Notes: generated by a model not told the origin, from the sequence alone. A stretch of DNA of 64,000 nucleotides from Halosimplex pelagicum (GCF_013415905.1 NZ_CP058909.1:1922001-1986000), one strand, 5' to 3'; positions 1-8,861 are shown, counted from the first letter of the stretch. Program-made: numbers and translations.

Positions 1-705
1 GTGCGCGCCGCCGAGAAATCCGGTGACGAGTGGGAGGCCAACGAGTGGGTCAAACAGGGTATCCTCCTCAACTTCGGTCTGCGCGAGACGGAGGCCCGCG
101 AGTACGGCGACGTGGCCTACCACGACGTGCTCCCGCTGCGCGAGACCGCGGACCTGGCCGAGCGCGGCACGCGCAACACGCCCGACGGGACGGTCATCCG
201 CCGGGGCGCCTACGTCGGCAGCGACGCCATCCTGATGTCGCCCGCGTTCGTCAACATCGGCGCCCACGTCGGCGACGGCACGCTGGTCGACTCCTGCGAT
301 ACTGTGGGATCGTGCGCCCAGATCGGGGACAACGTCAAACTCGGCGCGAACACGCTCATCGGCGGCGTCCTCGAACCGGTCGAGGACGCGCCGGTCATCG
401 TCGAGGACGGCGTCTCCCTGGGCGCGGGCTGTCGGGTCACCTCCGGGTTCGTCGTCGGCGAGAACTCCGTCGTCGGCGAGAACACGCTGCTCACCCCGCG
501 CATCCCCGTCTACGACCTCGTCGAGGAGGAGGTTCTCTACGGCGAACTGCCGCCGGAACGGCGCGCCTTTACTCGGTTCGTCGAGTCGTCGGTCTCGGAC
601 CACGACCTCATCGACGGCGGCGCCTACAAGCCCGCGGTCGTCGCCACGAGCGTCGAGGAGGAGACCCTGGAGGCGACCGAGCGCGAGGACGCGCTGCGGG
701 AGTGA
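1..705 (+). CDS. dapD: Tetrahydrodipicolinate N-succinyltransferase, 5' end outside window
   Basis: Transfers succinyl from succinyl-CoA to tetrahydrodipicolinate, a cytoplasmic step of the succinylase branch of diaminopimelate/lysine synthesis. The 234 visible residues are mostly left-handed beta-helix hexapeptide turns (about residues 65-170), for example AFVNIGAHVG and GDNVKLGANTLIGG, followed by the C-terminal segment LLTPRIPVYDLV. DapD is usually about 270-280 residues, so some 40 N-terminal residues probably lie before base 1 and the GTG there is more likely an internal Val codon than a start. A 445-base gap follows, so any downstream lysine gene is not adjacent here. Confidence 0.88.
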   Translation: MRAAEKSGDEWEANEWVKQGILLNFGLRETEAREYGDVAYHDVLPLRETADLAERGTRNTPDGTVIRRGAYVGSDAILMSPAFVNIGAHVGDGTLVDSCDTVGSCAQIGDNVKLGANTLIGGVLEPVEDAPVIVEDGVSLGAGCRVTSGFVVGENSVVGENTLLTPRIPVYDLVEEEVLYGELPPERRAFTRFVESSVSDHDLIDGGAYKPAVVATSVEEETLEATEREDALRE

Positions 706-1149
706 GCGAGATGTCCGTGCGCCTGCGGCGCGCGGTTCACGCGAGTCGCTCTGTCGTCGAGTGACTCAAAACGGCGTTGAACCATCCGGTATCGCTTTTC
801 CGGTCCGCACGGTATTCACGAGTGCCGACAGCCGCCCTGTCGACGCGTCCTCCTGCCCTCTCCCGCGGCGCCGGCCCGCCCGGGCCGTCGTTCGACAGCT
901 GTCTGTCGGCACTCGACACCCCCGACGGCACCCGTCACACGCTTCCGAATCACCCGTCGGCCGGTGTCACCGCCGTCTTCCCACCCCACCCATCCACCTC
1001 AGCCGCTCTCCTCCGGGCCCGCTGTCAGACGCGGGCCCGGGGGAACCACCGTCCGCCGACGATGTTTCCGGACGATTCATCGAAGCGATAACCACCCGTC
1101 GCGACCTGAGTATCGGTCACTTTTTCGCACTCGGTGCCGACTCCCCGCC
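706..1149. other. Gene-free stretch with a strong GC hairpin
   Basis: I see no convincing coding region here; open frames are Arg/Pro-rich mirrors of GC-rich DNA. At 1013-1040 there is a perfect 10-base-pair inverted repeat (CCGGGCCCGC / GCGGGCCCGG) around the 8-base loop TGTCAGAC. It lies far from the dapD stop (308 bases) and 110 bases before the next start, so it could be a processing or termination structure or a leader hairpin. The last 60 bases before 1150 would hold the promoter of the next gene. Confidence 0.5.
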
Positions 1150-1941
1150 GTGACAGTCGTTCTCTGCGGCGTCGGCGCCGACACCGGCAACGTCCGCCCG
1201 GTTCCGGGCGTCGACGCCGAGGGCCGCTTCGAGTACGTCCCCATCCCGGAGAAGGGCGCGACCGCCGAGACGGCGACGTACGGCTCGCTCGACCGGCGCC
1301 ACGGCGAGGGGACGCTCGCCGACCTCCTCGACGGGATCCGGCCGGGCAGCGACGGCGAGTGGGTCACCGACCCGGAGACCGTCCGCGAGCGGCCGGTCCA
1401 TCACGACCCGAACCTCGACGCGCTCACCTACGGCGAGCACCGGCCGGGCTACGTGGCGAAGTTGCGGGAGCTAGACCCGGGTGACATCGTCGCGTTCTAC
1501 GGCGGCTTCCCGGGGCCCGACAGCGACTACAAACATCGCTACCTGTTCGGCTACTTCACGGTCGCCGAGTCCCCGGTGGTACTCGACCCGAAGATGGACC
1601 GCGCCGACGTGGAGGCGGTCCTCGCCGAGCACCCCGACAACGCCCACGCCAAGCGCTTCGCCGGCCACGGCGACCTGTACTACCACGACCCGGCGTTCAC
1701 CGACCGGCCGCGGCCGGTCGTGATCGTCCCCGGCGAGGCGCCTGGCGGCGTCCTCGACCGAACGATCCGGCTGAGCGACCGCCGACGCGGGCCGAACTAC
1801 TACATGAGCGAGGCGGCCGCTGGCGCGCTGGCGCCGGCGTCGGCGACCGACCACGGAACCCACCTCGGGGGGTTCAAACCGGCCGTCCGCTGTGACGTGC
1901 CCGCCGAGGCGTTCCTGGCGTTCGTCGACGAGCGGTCGTAG
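1150..1941 (+). CDS. Nmad3-like putative nucleotide-modification protein
   Basis: A 263-residue soluble protein. The opening VVLCGVGADTGNVRPVPGVD, the FEYVPIPE segment, and the later PGDIVAFYGGFPG and HRYLFGYFTV strands match my recollection of Nmad3 (nucleotide modification associated domain 3), a family proposed by comparative genomics to act with DNA or RNA base modification. Activity in this family is not established and I infer nothing beyond membership. The GTG at 1150 is chosen because it begins directly at the conserved first strand; upstream in-frame sequence is low-complexity Pro/Arg. No modification or restriction partner is adjacent. It could instead be an unnamed haloarchaeal family. 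Confidence 0.6.
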   Translation: MTVVLCGVGADTGNVRPVPGVDAEGRFEYVPIPEKGATAETATYGSLDRRHGEGTLADLLDGIRPGSDGEWVTDPETVRERPVHHDPNLDALTYGEHRPGYVAKLRELDPGDIVAFYGGFPGPDSDYKHRYLFGYFTVAESPVVLDPKMDRADVEAVLAEHPDNAHAKRFAGHGDLYYHDPAFTDRPRPVVIVPGEAPGGVLDRTIRLSDRRRGPNYYMSEAAAGALAPASATDHGTHLGGFKPAVRCDVPAEAFLAFVDERS

Positions 1942-2070
1942 CGTGGCGGTGTGCCGCCGTTCGCTGGCCGTCACAGGCCGACGGGACGGGAGTGGCGACG
2001 GTTCGCCCACTCGACTCCGGGAAACGGGCGGTTGTTAAGGCTTTTTGCGCCGGGCGCCGGATGTGGGGGT

Positions 2071-2472
2071 ATGTTCCCAGGAGGCGGCGGCATGAACGAC
2101 CGCAAGATGCAGCAGATGATGAAGCAGATGGGCATCGACATGACGGACCTCGACGCCGAGGAGGTCATCATCCGGACGCCCGACGAGGAGCTCGTCTTCA
2201 CCGACGCGGACGTCCAGCGGATGGACGCCCAGGGTCAGCAGACCTACACCATCGTCGGCGAGCCCGAGTCCAACGAGCGCGGCGAAGGCGCGAGCGGGAG
2301 CGACGACCAGCCGGTCATCGAGGAGAGCGACGACGACGGCGGGGCGGCGGCGATCCCCGACGAGGACGTGGAACTGGTCGCGACGCGAGCGGGCGCGAGC
2401 GAGGGCGACGCGCGCGAGGCGCTGGAGGAGACGAACGGCGACCTGGCGGCGGCCATCGAGCGGTTAGAGTGA
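2071..2472 (+). CDS. nac: Nascent polypeptide-associated complex protein (alpha-NAC)
   Basis: Ribosome-associated chaperone that shields emerging nascent chains; archaea use an alpha-NAC homodimer. The 133 residues show the start [20 protein letters not shown], a NAC beta-barrel (about residues 25-65, [14 protein letters not shown] then QTYTIVGE), an acidic linker and a C-terminal UBA domain (about 92-133, [20 protein letters not shown]). The ATG at 2071 follows an AT-rich promoter-like segment near 2032-2048. Its stop overlaps the start of trmI by four bases (GTGA), so the two are co-translated, a common haloarchaeal arrangement. Confidence 0.95.
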   Translation: MFPGGGGMNDRKMQQMMKQMGIDMTDLDAEEVIIRTPDEELVFTDADVQRMDAQGQQTYTIVGEPESNERGEGASGSDDQPVIEESDDDGGAAAIPDEDVELVATRAGASEGDAREALEETNGDLAAAIERLE

Positions 2473-3197
2473 GCCTGCTGTTCGTCCACGAGGCGGAGGA
2501 TCGGGAGTACCTGCTGGCGCCGGGCGAGACCCAGGAGTGCGACCTGGGCGTGCTGGAGGTACCCGAGAACGTGGAGCCCGGCGAGGTCGTCGAGACCCAC
2601 ATCGGCGAGCCGTTCACCGCGCGGAAGCTCCGCGGTCCGGATCTCTTCAACCATTTCGAGCGGACGGGCGCGCCGATGATGCCCCGCGATATCGGGCTCA
2701 TCGTCGGGCACACCGGGGTCTCCGGCGAGGACGATATCCTCGACGCTGGGACCGGGACGGGCGTGCTGGCGGCGTATCTCGGTCGCTGCGGCGCGTCGGT
2801 GACGACCTTCGAGCGCGACCCCGAGTTCGCCGAGGTCGCCCGCGAGAACATGGAACTGGCGGGCGTGGCCGACCGCGTGGACGTACGGACGGGCGACGTG
2901 ACCGACCAGCTGGGCGATCTGGACCGCTACGACGTTGTGACGCTTGACACCGAGGACGCGCCGACGATGGTCGAGCGGACACCCAACCTCCTCCGCGACG
3001 GCGGCTACGTCGCGGTGTACTCGCCGTTCGTCGAGGGCACCCGGGAGGCCGTCTCGGCCGCCCACGAGGTCGGGCTCGCCGAGGTCGAGACGCTGGAGAC
3101 GATCCAGCGCGAGATGGACTTCGACGACCGCGGCTCCCGGCCGTCGACCGCGGGCGTCGGCCACACCGGCTACCTCACCTTCGCGCGGCGAGTGTAG
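2469..3197 (+). CDS. trmI: tRNA (adenine-N1)-methyltransferase
   Basis: Class I SAM methyltransferase that makes N1-methyladenosine in the T-loop of tRNA (positions 57/58 in archaea), acting in the cytoplasm. In 242 residues there is the TrmI N-terminal strand domain with [11 protein letters not shown] and [17 protein letters not shown], then SAM motif [16 protein letters not shown] (about 91-105), motif [19 protein letters not shown] and motif [12 protein letters not shown]. The GTG start at 2469 overlaps the alpha-NAC stop by four bases, indicating translational coupling. Starts further upstream in this frame would run through the nac gene and give an Arg-rich non-protein. Confidence 0.93.
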   Translation: MSLLFVHEAEDREYLLAPGETQECDLGVLEVPENVEPGEVVETHIGEPFTARKLRGPDLFNHFERTGAPMMPRDIGLIVGHTGVSGEDDILDAGTGTGVLAAYLGRCGASVTTFERDPEFAEVARENMELAGVADRVDVRTGDVTDQLGDLDRYDVVTLDTEDAPTMVERTPNLLRDGGYVAVYSPFVEGTREAVSAAHEVGLAEVETLETIQREMDFDDRGSRPSTAGVGHTGYLTFARRV

Positions 3198-3236
3198 CGG
3201 TCGCCCGCCGCGCGGTTCTCCCTTCTATTTTCCCGG

Positions 3237-3860
3237 TCAGCCGGTGGCTCGCACGAGGTCGAACAGTTCGTCGCGGTAGTCCGCGGCCGAGCCGTCGAGC
3301 ACCTGTCCCTCGGCGCCCGGGAACCGGTCGGCGAGCGACGAGCGGGGGTAGGCGCCGCCGGCGAGACGGATGTCGCCGTCGGCCCAGGCGCCGACCCATC
3401 CCTCGACGGGGACGGGATCGCCGTCGGGGAGCGGCACCTCGCCGGTCACCTGCCGCAGCGTGACCCGCGAGCGGTCCTCGGTCCGGGTCCGCTCGCGGCG
3501 GCCCCGCTCGACGCCGACGACGCCCCGGTCGGCCAGGTCGTCGGCGAACCGCCGGACGGCCTCGGTCTTGACCGACGGGAGCACCATCGCGGGGCCGATG
3601 CCCGGGGCCAGCGGCGGGCGGAAGGCGAGCCTGGTGGCGAAGAAGAAGCGCCAGGACTGATCGAGGGACGGGTCGGTCGCCTCGCGGACGGCCGCCCGGA
3701 GGTCGGTGTCCTCGTAGACGACCGTGTGGCCGCGCACGTCGGCGCCTTCGACGCCGAACAGCGTCTCCGTCGCGTCTTCGACGCGCTCCCAGGTGCCGTC
3801 GAGTCGGTCGACGGGCACGGCCGGCGCGGGCACGTCGCTATCGTCGGGAGCGCGTGGCAC
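3237..3860 (-). CDS. Conserved haloarchaeal hypothetical protein
   Basis: A 207-residue soluble acidic protein that I do not recognise. It has no signal peptide, membrane segment or Cys cluster. The centre carries a run of predicted strands and helices (SWRFFFATRLAFRPPLAPGI, then RFADDLADRGVVGV) and a C-terminal part with WVGAWADGDIRLAGGAYP. It starts with GTG. It is convergent with trmI (39 bases between stops) and lies 26 bases downstream of the TFS gene on the same strand, so TFS and this gene may be cotranscribed. Confidence 0.7.
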   Translation of the reverse strand: MPRAPDDSDVPAPAVPVDRLDGTWERVEDATETLFGVEGADVRGHTVVYEDTDLRAAVREATDPSLDQSWRFFFATRLAFRPPLAPGIGPAMVLPSVKTEAVRRFADDLADRGVVGVERGRRERTRTEDRSRVTLRQVTGEVPLPDGDPVPVEGWVGAWADGDIRLAGGAYPRSSLADRFPGAEGQVLDGSAADYRDELFDLVRATG

Positions 3861-3886
3861 GTCGGCAACTCAGGCCCGGCGACACT

Positions 3887-4213
3887 TCAGTGGTCGTCCT
3901 CGCGCCACTTGTGCTCGCACTCGGTGCAGGTGAAAAAGCGCGTCTCGCTCTCGTCGGCGGCGCGGATCTGCTTCATCTCCCAGAACGCCTGGTCGTTGCC
4001 GCACTCGGGGCAGCGGGCCTCGGTCGTCGGCCCCATGTCCTCGGCGCTCACCTCGGAGGTGTCGATGACCTCGGTCTCCTCCTGGCCCTGCGTGGTGACG
4101 GCGGTCTCGGCCTCCTCGGCCTCGTCGCGCAGCTGTTCGTAGCCGCAACTCCCACAGACCCAGGCGTCCCCCTCGGTTTTCATCATCGAACCGCATTCGT
4201 CGCAGAAGTTCAT
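3887..4213 (-). CDS. tfs: Transcription factor S (TFIIS-like RNA cleavage factor)
   Basis: Stimulates the intrinsic RNA cleavage of backtracked RNA polymerase. The 108 residues contain two zinc ribbons: an N-terminal one (MNFCDECGSMM, then CGSCGY) and a C-terminal TFIIS-type one (CPECGNDQAFWEMKQIR, then FFTCTECEHKW). The acidic tip DES between them corresponds to the catalytic Asp-Glu hairpin of TFIIS, which separates TFS from the RPB9-like subunit. The ATG at 4213 begins directly at the first ribbon. An acidic, Glu/Thr-rich linker joins the ribbons, as in other haloarchaea. Confidence 0.93.
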   Translation of the reverse strand: MNFCDECGSMMKTEGDAWVCGSCGYEQLRDEAEEAETAVTTQGQEETEVIDTSEVSAEDMGPTTEARCPECGNDQAFWEMKQIRAADESETRFFTCTECEHKWREDDH

Positions 4214-4296
4214 ACCCGCCGTAGCGGGCCACCGGTTGAAAAATCCCCGGTTTCGCGGTGTCGAGTGCGGCCGAGCGCGGGGCCGAGCGACCGACG

Positions 4297-5235
4297 CTAC
4301 TTCGCCTCGGACCACTGGTCGCAGGCGTCCATGTCCTCCATGAGCTCCTCGTGGAGACCGCAGTAGGGGGTGATCTTCTCGTCGACCTTGACGTACTCGA
4401 AGTGGGCGCAGTTGCCGCAGTAGGCGTCCGGACGGCCGCGCTCGCTGGCTGCTTCGACGAACTCGGCGTCGGTGAACTCGCCGTCCCGAGGGCCGGCGTC
4501 ACCGCCGCCGTTCTCGACGGTGGCCGACCCGCCGTCGGCGGCGGCGCCGGACTGCCCCGCGGGACTCGACCGGCCACCGGCGGCGTCGGCCAGGATCTCG
4601 GCGTCCCGGCCGTGGTTCGTCGGCTCGGAACTCGGCGGCTCGTCGCGGTTGGTCTGCGTGCGGACCTCGCCCTGGGGCTCCTTGCCGAACAGGCCGACGG
4701 AGCCGAAGCCGCCGGCGGGCTCGGCGTCCTCGACGAGGCGGAGGTTCCCCTCCTCGGTGATCTCCATGCGGGCGGTGCCGCCGGGGTCGTTGCGGGTCTT
4801 GAACGTCGCGAGGCCGGCGAACAGACAGGTCAGTGAGACCAATGCGCCGAAGAAGTAGACGACGACGGCCGCGGCCCCGAGCGGGTCGCCGGTGCCGAAC
4901 CACTGGTCGGGGTAGGCGACCCGGAACAGCGCGACGCCGAGGACGGCGACGCTGGCGCCGATGACCGAGGCGGCGCGGGTCGTCCGCCCGGCCGGGAGGA
5001 CGGCGAACACGCCGAGGAACGTGGCGGGGAGGCCGAGACCGGCCAACGTGCCGGCGAGCGTCCGTGCCGCGATGCGGTCGAGCCCGAGCGATGCCCCCAC
5101 GTCCGTCGTCGAGACGACGATGCTCGCGACGACCATCGCCGCGCCCGCCCCGAAGAGCGTCGCCCCCGCGTAGAACCGACGAGAGGTCGTCACCGTCCGC
5201 AGGTGCCCCTCGTACACTTGGGTCAGGCTTGCCAT
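4297..5235 (-). CDS. Four-helix membrane protein with C-terminal Cys cluster
   Basis: A 312-residue protein with about four membrane helices in the first 145 residues (FYAGATLFGAGAAMVVASIV, LAGLGLPATFLGVFAVLP, AASVIGASVAVLGVALF, AVVVYFFGALVSLTCLFAGL). A long low-complexity acidic linker (about 165-265) follows, then a compact C-terminal metal-binding-like module with CGNC, TPYC and DMDAC spaced like a small zinc site. The family appears common in haloarchaea but I do not know a function. A soluble Cys module tethered to the membrane suggests a protein- or nucleic-acid-binding role on the cytoplasmic side; this is inference only. Confidence 0.75.
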   Translation of the reverse strand: MASLTQVYEGHLRTVTTSRRFYAGATLFGAGAAMVVASIVVSTTDVGASLGLDRIAARTLAGTLAGLGLPATFLGVFAVLPAGRTTRAASVIGASVAVLGVALFRVAYPDQWFGTGDPLGAAAVVVYFFGALVSLTCLFAGLATFKTRNDPGGTARMEITEEGNLRLVEDAEPAGGFGSVGLFGKEPQGEVRTQTNRDEPPSSEPTNHGRDAEILADAAGGRSSPAGQSGAAADGGSATVENGGGDAGPRDGEFTDAEFVEAASERGRPDAYCGNCAHFEYVKVDEKITPYCGLHEELMEDMDACDQWSEAK

Positions 5236-5368
5236 ACGCGACCTTCTCCGTGAGAGACCATAACGACCCGTCAGACGCTCGTCCGACGCCGCGGCGCGGC
5301 CGCTGGTCGGTACGGGTCGAACGGGAAACGGAGAACGAGCGGGTACCCGGGAACGGGAGCGAGCGCGG

Positions 5369-5668
5369 TCAGTCGGCGGTCATCTCGACGCGCTGGGTGG
5401 CGTCCGCACCGCCCGGCGTCGCGGCCATGCGGTAGACCTGCCACGCCAGCAGGACGACCAGGCCGGCGACGACCAGGAGGACCCTGAGGTTGGCGTCGAC
5501 CATCGGGGTCGCGACCACCTCGCCGGCATCGTTGGTCGTCGGGGCCGCGCCGTAGGGCGGGCCCGCGAGCACTTCGACGATACCCAGGCCGACGACCCCC
5601 AGCAGTACGAGGCCGCCGCCCAGCGCCATCGCCGCTCTGTCGATCGTGGTGATGATGGTGTCTTTCAT
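5369..5668 (-). CDS. Small two-helix membrane protein
   Basis: A 99-residue protein with two membrane helices: AAMALGGGLVLLGVVGLGIV (about 12-31) and LRVLLVVAGLVVLLAWQVY (about 62-80), joined by a short polar loop that carries a GPPYGAAP segment. It starts 14 bases after the stop of the DoxX gene and is read in the same direction, so the two form an operon and may make one membrane complex. I do not recognise a named family. Confidence 0.72.
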   Translation of the reverse strand: MKDTIITTIDRAAMALGGGLVLLGVVGLGIVEVLAGPPYGAAPTTNDAGEVVATPMVDANLRVLLVVAGLVVLLAWQVYRMAATPGGADATQRVEMTAD

Positions 5669-5682
5669 TGGTGGTCACCGCC

Positions 5683-6207
5683 TCAGCCGAGCAGGTATTT
5701 GAGCTTCGGGTGTCGTTCGACCAGGTCGGTCCGCTCGATGACCGCGTCCAGGCCGTAGTACCGGCCGGCGGCCAGCGCCGCGAGGGTCACGAAGATGAGC
5801 AGGGTCTGGAAGTCCCCCGTCACCAGTCCGTGCCCGAAGCCGCCGTTGCCGACCCAGAACAGGGTCATGAAGATGGCCCCGCCGAACGCGGCCAGCCGGG
5901 TCAGGGCGCCGAACATGATCCCCAGGCCGATGAGCGTCTCGAACAGCGGGACGCCGGGCTCGACCAGCCAGGCCAGGTTCTCGGCCATCCACACCGGGAT
6001 CGGCCCCAGCGCCGTCCCGGTCATGCCCTGCAGGTAGCCCGTCGCGCCGCCGTAGTTGAGCCCGCTCTCGATGAGCTTCGTCACGCCGGCGTGGAAGAAG
6101 TACCACCCGGTGATCACGCGGAGCAGCGCGACCCAGTACTTCGCGACCGGGCCGCCGATGTCGAACGCGAACTCCTCGGCCAGTGGGTTCGCCGTGTTGG
6201 TTGCCAT
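5683..6207 (-). CDS. DoxX-family membrane protein
   Basis: A 174-residue protein of the DoxX/DoxD type: four hydrophobic segments, with the characteristic WYFFHAGVTKL at the end of helix 1 (about 35-45), ETLIGLGIMFGALTRLAAF and the Gly-rich VGNGGFGHG region. DoxD is known as a thiosulfate:quinone oxidoreductase subunit, but most DoxX members have no proven reaction, so the function is open. The ATG at 6207 is preceded by GAGGTGA about nine bases upstream, which fixes the start. A clear TATA box lies some 36-50 bases further up. It heads a two-gene operon. Confidence 0.85.
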   Translation of the reverse strand: MATNTANPLAEEFAFDIGGPVAKYWVALLRVITGWYFFHAGVTKLIESGLNYGGATGYLQGMTGTALGPIPVWMAENLAWLVEPGVPLFETLIGLGIMFGALTRLAAFGGAIFMTLFWVGNGGFGHGLVTGDFQTLLIFVTLAALAAGRYYGLDAVIERTDLVERHPKLKYLLG

Positions 6208-6242
6208 GGTCGTCACCTCACATGTGCAACTTGCGGGCGAGT

Positions 6243-6258
6243 ATGCATATATAGGGGT
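6243..6258 (-). promoter_or_regulatory. TATA-box promoter of the DoxX operon
   Basis: On the minus strand the sequence reads CCCCTATATATGCATAC, a near-ideal archaeal TATA box in otherwise GC-rich DNA. The expected transcription start, about 25 bases downstream, falls near 6220-6225 and leaves a short leader that contains GAGGTGA before the ATG at 6207. Confidence 0.65.
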
Positions 6259-6359
6259 GCGCATTCCCGAGGTCTGAAAATCCCGGGACGAGGACCGAAC
6301 GAACCGATCCACCTGATAAAAACCCGGTCGAACGCGACCCTCTCAGTGGGTCCGGCCGC

Positions 6360-8258
6360 CTACACCAGCGAGGTGCCGTCGAACTCGCCGCGCTCGTAGT
6401 CGATGTCCATCAGGTCGAGGATGGTCGGCGCGATGTCGAACAGATCCACGTCGGAGACCCGCGCCTCGTCGTCGTCGATCAGCAGCGTGGCGTTGTCGAA
6501 ACTGTGCATGCCGTTGCGGGCCGCGAACTCCACGAAGGGGTTCTTGCGGCCCTTGAAGCCGGCCTTCAGGTCGAAGCCGTGGTTCGGAACGATGGTCAGG
6601 TCCGGCGCGATGTCGTCGTGGTCGCCGCGGAAGGCGTCCTCCTTGGTGACGACGCGGTCGGCGACGGGCTCGCCGTTCGGCCCCTCCATCTCCTCCAGTT
6701 CGGCCTTCAGCTCGGCGCGGACCTCCTCGTAGTCGTCCTCGGGGACGCTCCCGCGCGGTTCGCGGCCCTCGAGGTTGAGGTAGAAGCGGCCGGGGATGAG
6801 CGAGTAGGCGTCGGCTTCGTCGGCGATGTCCGGGAGTTCGGTGTGGGTGTACTCCAGCACGTCGGTGTCCTCGCCCAGGTCCGTCCCCAGGGCGACCCCG
6901 TCGGCCGGCGTGACGGTGATCTCGAAGCCGTCGTCGCTGTCCGCGACGTCGACGCCGTCAACCAGTTCGGTGGTGTCGGCCTTGTCGACGCCCATCGACT
7001 TGGGGGTGGCCCCGGCCAGGTCGTCGACGAGGCGGTCGCGGACCTCCTCGGTGAGCGCGACGACGGTGTCGCCGTCGACGTAGGCCTCGCCCTCGGCGCG
7101 GACGAGGTCGACCTCGATGCGGAACGAGGTCTCGCCGGTCGACTTGGTCTCGACGTCGGCGGCGTCGACGACCGCGACCGAGTCACCGTTCTCCTCGACG
7201 ACCGCGGGGGCGGCCGCTTCGACGGCGGCGACGGCCTCCTCCCGGGCGTCCTCGGAGTCGGCGACCAGCGCCTCGCCGTCGAAGTCCACGTCCAGTGTCG
7301 AGATGTCGACGAGTTCGTCGACGTCGCCGGCGTAGTCGGGGTCGACCTCGACGTGGCCGCCCTCCCGCAGCCAGGCGCCGACCTGGAACGTGTAGTCGCT
7401 GTCCTGGTCGTAGGAGAGCCAGCCGTTCTCGCGGAGCCAGGCGTTGCAGTTGACCTCGTAGTCGAGCGAGGTGAACCCGTGGTCGGAGGCGACCATCATC
7501 GTCACGTCGTCGGGCAGCATCTCGCGGAGCTCGCCGAGGTACTCGTCGACCTTCTTGTAGAACTCGACGAGCTCCTCGGCGTACTCGCCGTCGTACTCGT
7601 AGTCGCGGAACAGGAAGTGGTTGACCCGGTCGGTCGCCATGAAGACGCCGAAAAAGAGATCCCAGTCGTCCTCCTCGACGTAGTGTCTGAACGACTCCTG
7701 GCGGGCGTCCAGCGTCGCGTGGGCGTCCTCCATGAACTCGCCCTTGTCGGTGTGGCCGAGGCTGGCGTTGGTGTCGATGCGGTAGTCGATCGACTGGAGG
7801 TAGTCGCGGAACTCGTCGGGGTAGGCGGACTTCTCGACGCCCGGCGAGAGGAAGCCCGAGACCATCCGCTGGACGTCGCGCTGGGGCGGGAACGTGGTGA
7901 CGACGTTCATCACCGTGGCGTCGCGACCGGCCTCGTGGACGCGGTCCCAGACCCGCTTGGTCTGGACGTCCCGACGCATCGGGACGTACGTCTCGTAGGA
8001 GCCGACCTCTCGGTCCTGAAAGCCGTATACGCCCGTCTCGCCGGGGTTCTTGCCCGACGTGAGCGCCGGCCAGCAGGCCGAGGACTCGGGGGGCACGATG
8101 CTGTCGATGGCGCCGGCCGACCCCTCGTCGACGAGCCGGGAGAGGTTCGGGAACTCCTCCCGGTTGTCGGCGATGAGGCTATAGGGTACGCCGTCGATGC
8201 CGAAGAAAGCGACCCGCGGCTCGTCGTCGCCGCCGCGGATACGGTCGAACAGTCCCAT
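6360..8258 (-). CDS. Alkaline-phosphatase-superfamily phosphodiesterase
   Basis: A 632-residue protein of the type I phosphodiesterase/nucleotide pyrophosphatase group. It opens with the metal-binding strand VAFFGIDGVPYSL (about 16-28), then the nucleophile loop PPESSACWPALTSGKNPGET, and later the metal-ligand motif MMVASDHGF (about 252-260) and DLTIVPNHGFD. The usual loop has Thr as nucleophile; here a Ser takes its place, which the superfamily tolerates. A large acidic insertion (about 310-470) separates the metal motifs and is unlike short members. There is no signal peptide, so it is cytoplasmic. The substrate is unknown. The start at 8258 (MGLFDRIRGG) is preferred over one nine codons upstream. 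Confidence 0.82.
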   Translation of the reverse strand: MGLFDRIRGGDDEPRVAFFGIDGVPYSLIADNREEFPNLSRLVDEGSAGAIDSIVPPESSACWPALTSGKNPGETGVYGFQDREVGSYETYVPMRRDVQTKRVWDRVHEAGRDATVMNVVTTFPPQRDVQRMVSGFLSPGVEKSAYPDEFRDYLQSIDYRIDTNASLGHTDKGEFMEDAHATLDARQESFRHYVEEDDWDLFFGVFMATDRVNHFLFRDYEYDGEYAEELVEFYKKVDEYLGELREMLPDDVTMMVASDHGFTSLDYEVNCNAWLRENGWLSYDQDSDYTFQVGAWLREGGHVEVDPDYAGDVDELVDISTLDVDFDGEALVADSEDAREEAVAAVEAAAPAVVEENGDSVAVVDAADVETKSTGETSFRIEVDLVRAEGEAYVDGDTVVALTEEVRDRLVDDLAGATPKSMGVDKADTTELVDGVDVADSDDGFEITVTPADGVALGTDLGEDTDVLEYTHTELPDIADEADAYSLIPGRFYLNLEGREPRGSVPEDDYEEVRAELKAELEEMEGPNGEPVADRVVTKEDAFRGDHDDIAPDLTIVPNHGFDLKAGFKGRKNPFVEFAARNGMHSFDNATLLIDDDEARVSDVDLFDIAPTILDLMDIDYERGEFDGTSLV

Positions 8259-8348
8259 ACCCCGGATTACCGCGGTGGGGCACAAGAAGCTTCTTTTCGC
8301 GGACAGGCTCGGGGGGCGTCGGTGACGCTCAGCCGCCGCTCGTCGCCG

Positions 8349-8513
8349 TCAGTCCCGCGAACCGATCCCGGCCGACCGCTCGACGACCCCGTCGTCGAGC
8401 CCGTCCTCACCCGGCTCGTCGTCGCCGAGATCGTCCTCGTCGGCCGCGTCCCCGAGGTTCTCGGGCACGACCGTCAGGTGCGCCATCCCGGCCGTCGGAG
8501 TTCTGGTGGCCAT
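8349..8513 (-). CDS. Small acidic hypothetical protein
   Basis: A 54-residue frame, MATRTPTAGMAHLTVVPENL then an Asp/Glu-rich tail (DEDDLGDDEPGEDGLDD). Composition is typical of haloarchaeal small proteins and unlike the Arg/Pro-rich spurious frames around it. The region immediately upstream on this strand is AT-rich (TAATTA at 8543-8548, TAAATTATGAG near 8558-8568), consistent with a promoter and a leaderless or very short leader. No family or function is recognised. Confidence 0.5.
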   Translation of the reverse strand: MATRTPTAGMAHLTVVPENLGDAADEDDLGDDEPGEDGLDDGVVERSAGIGSRD

Positions 8514-8653
8514 ACACCTCGACGTACGCACGCGTCCCCCAAGTAATTACCCATGCTCATAATTTATCGGCGGAACCGGGGCGGATGCGCGGGAGGTATA
8601 CCGCGCGGTCGTGGTCGACCCGCCGCGTCACGGTACGGCGCGAGCGGGACCGA

Positions 8654-8824
8654 TCACCGCATCGACTCGCGGTCGACGGCGCCGTCGGAGACGATCCACC
8701 CGTCGGGTTCGCTGGTGTCGAAGACGACCGTCTCGTCGTCGCAGTCGACGGCGACGTACCGTTCGGAGACGGCGGACACTTGTTCGCGCAGTGCTTCGGC
8801 GGAGGGAGGGTCGGTGTTCTGCAT
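8654..8824 (-). CDS. Small DUF7331-like protein
   Basis: A 56-residue protein whose C-terminal half, VVFDTSEPDGWIVSDGAV, resembles a widespread haloarchaeal small-protein family (DUF7331 as I recall it) with the pattern V-[FY]-D, Trp-Ile and Ser-Asp. The start at 8824 (MQNTDPPSAEAL) is chosen because GAGGTG lies six bases upstream; an upstream in-frame ATG at 8848 has no such signal. A TATA box at 8862-8873 fits this start. A second, shorter member is encoded at 14435-14578. The function is unknown. Confidence 0.62.
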   Translation of the reverse strand: MQNTDPPSAEALREQVSAVSERYVAVDCDDETVVFDTSEPDGWIVSDGAVDRESMR

Positions 8825-8861
8825 CGGGGTCACCTCGGACGAGTACATCTTCGGGCCGACG

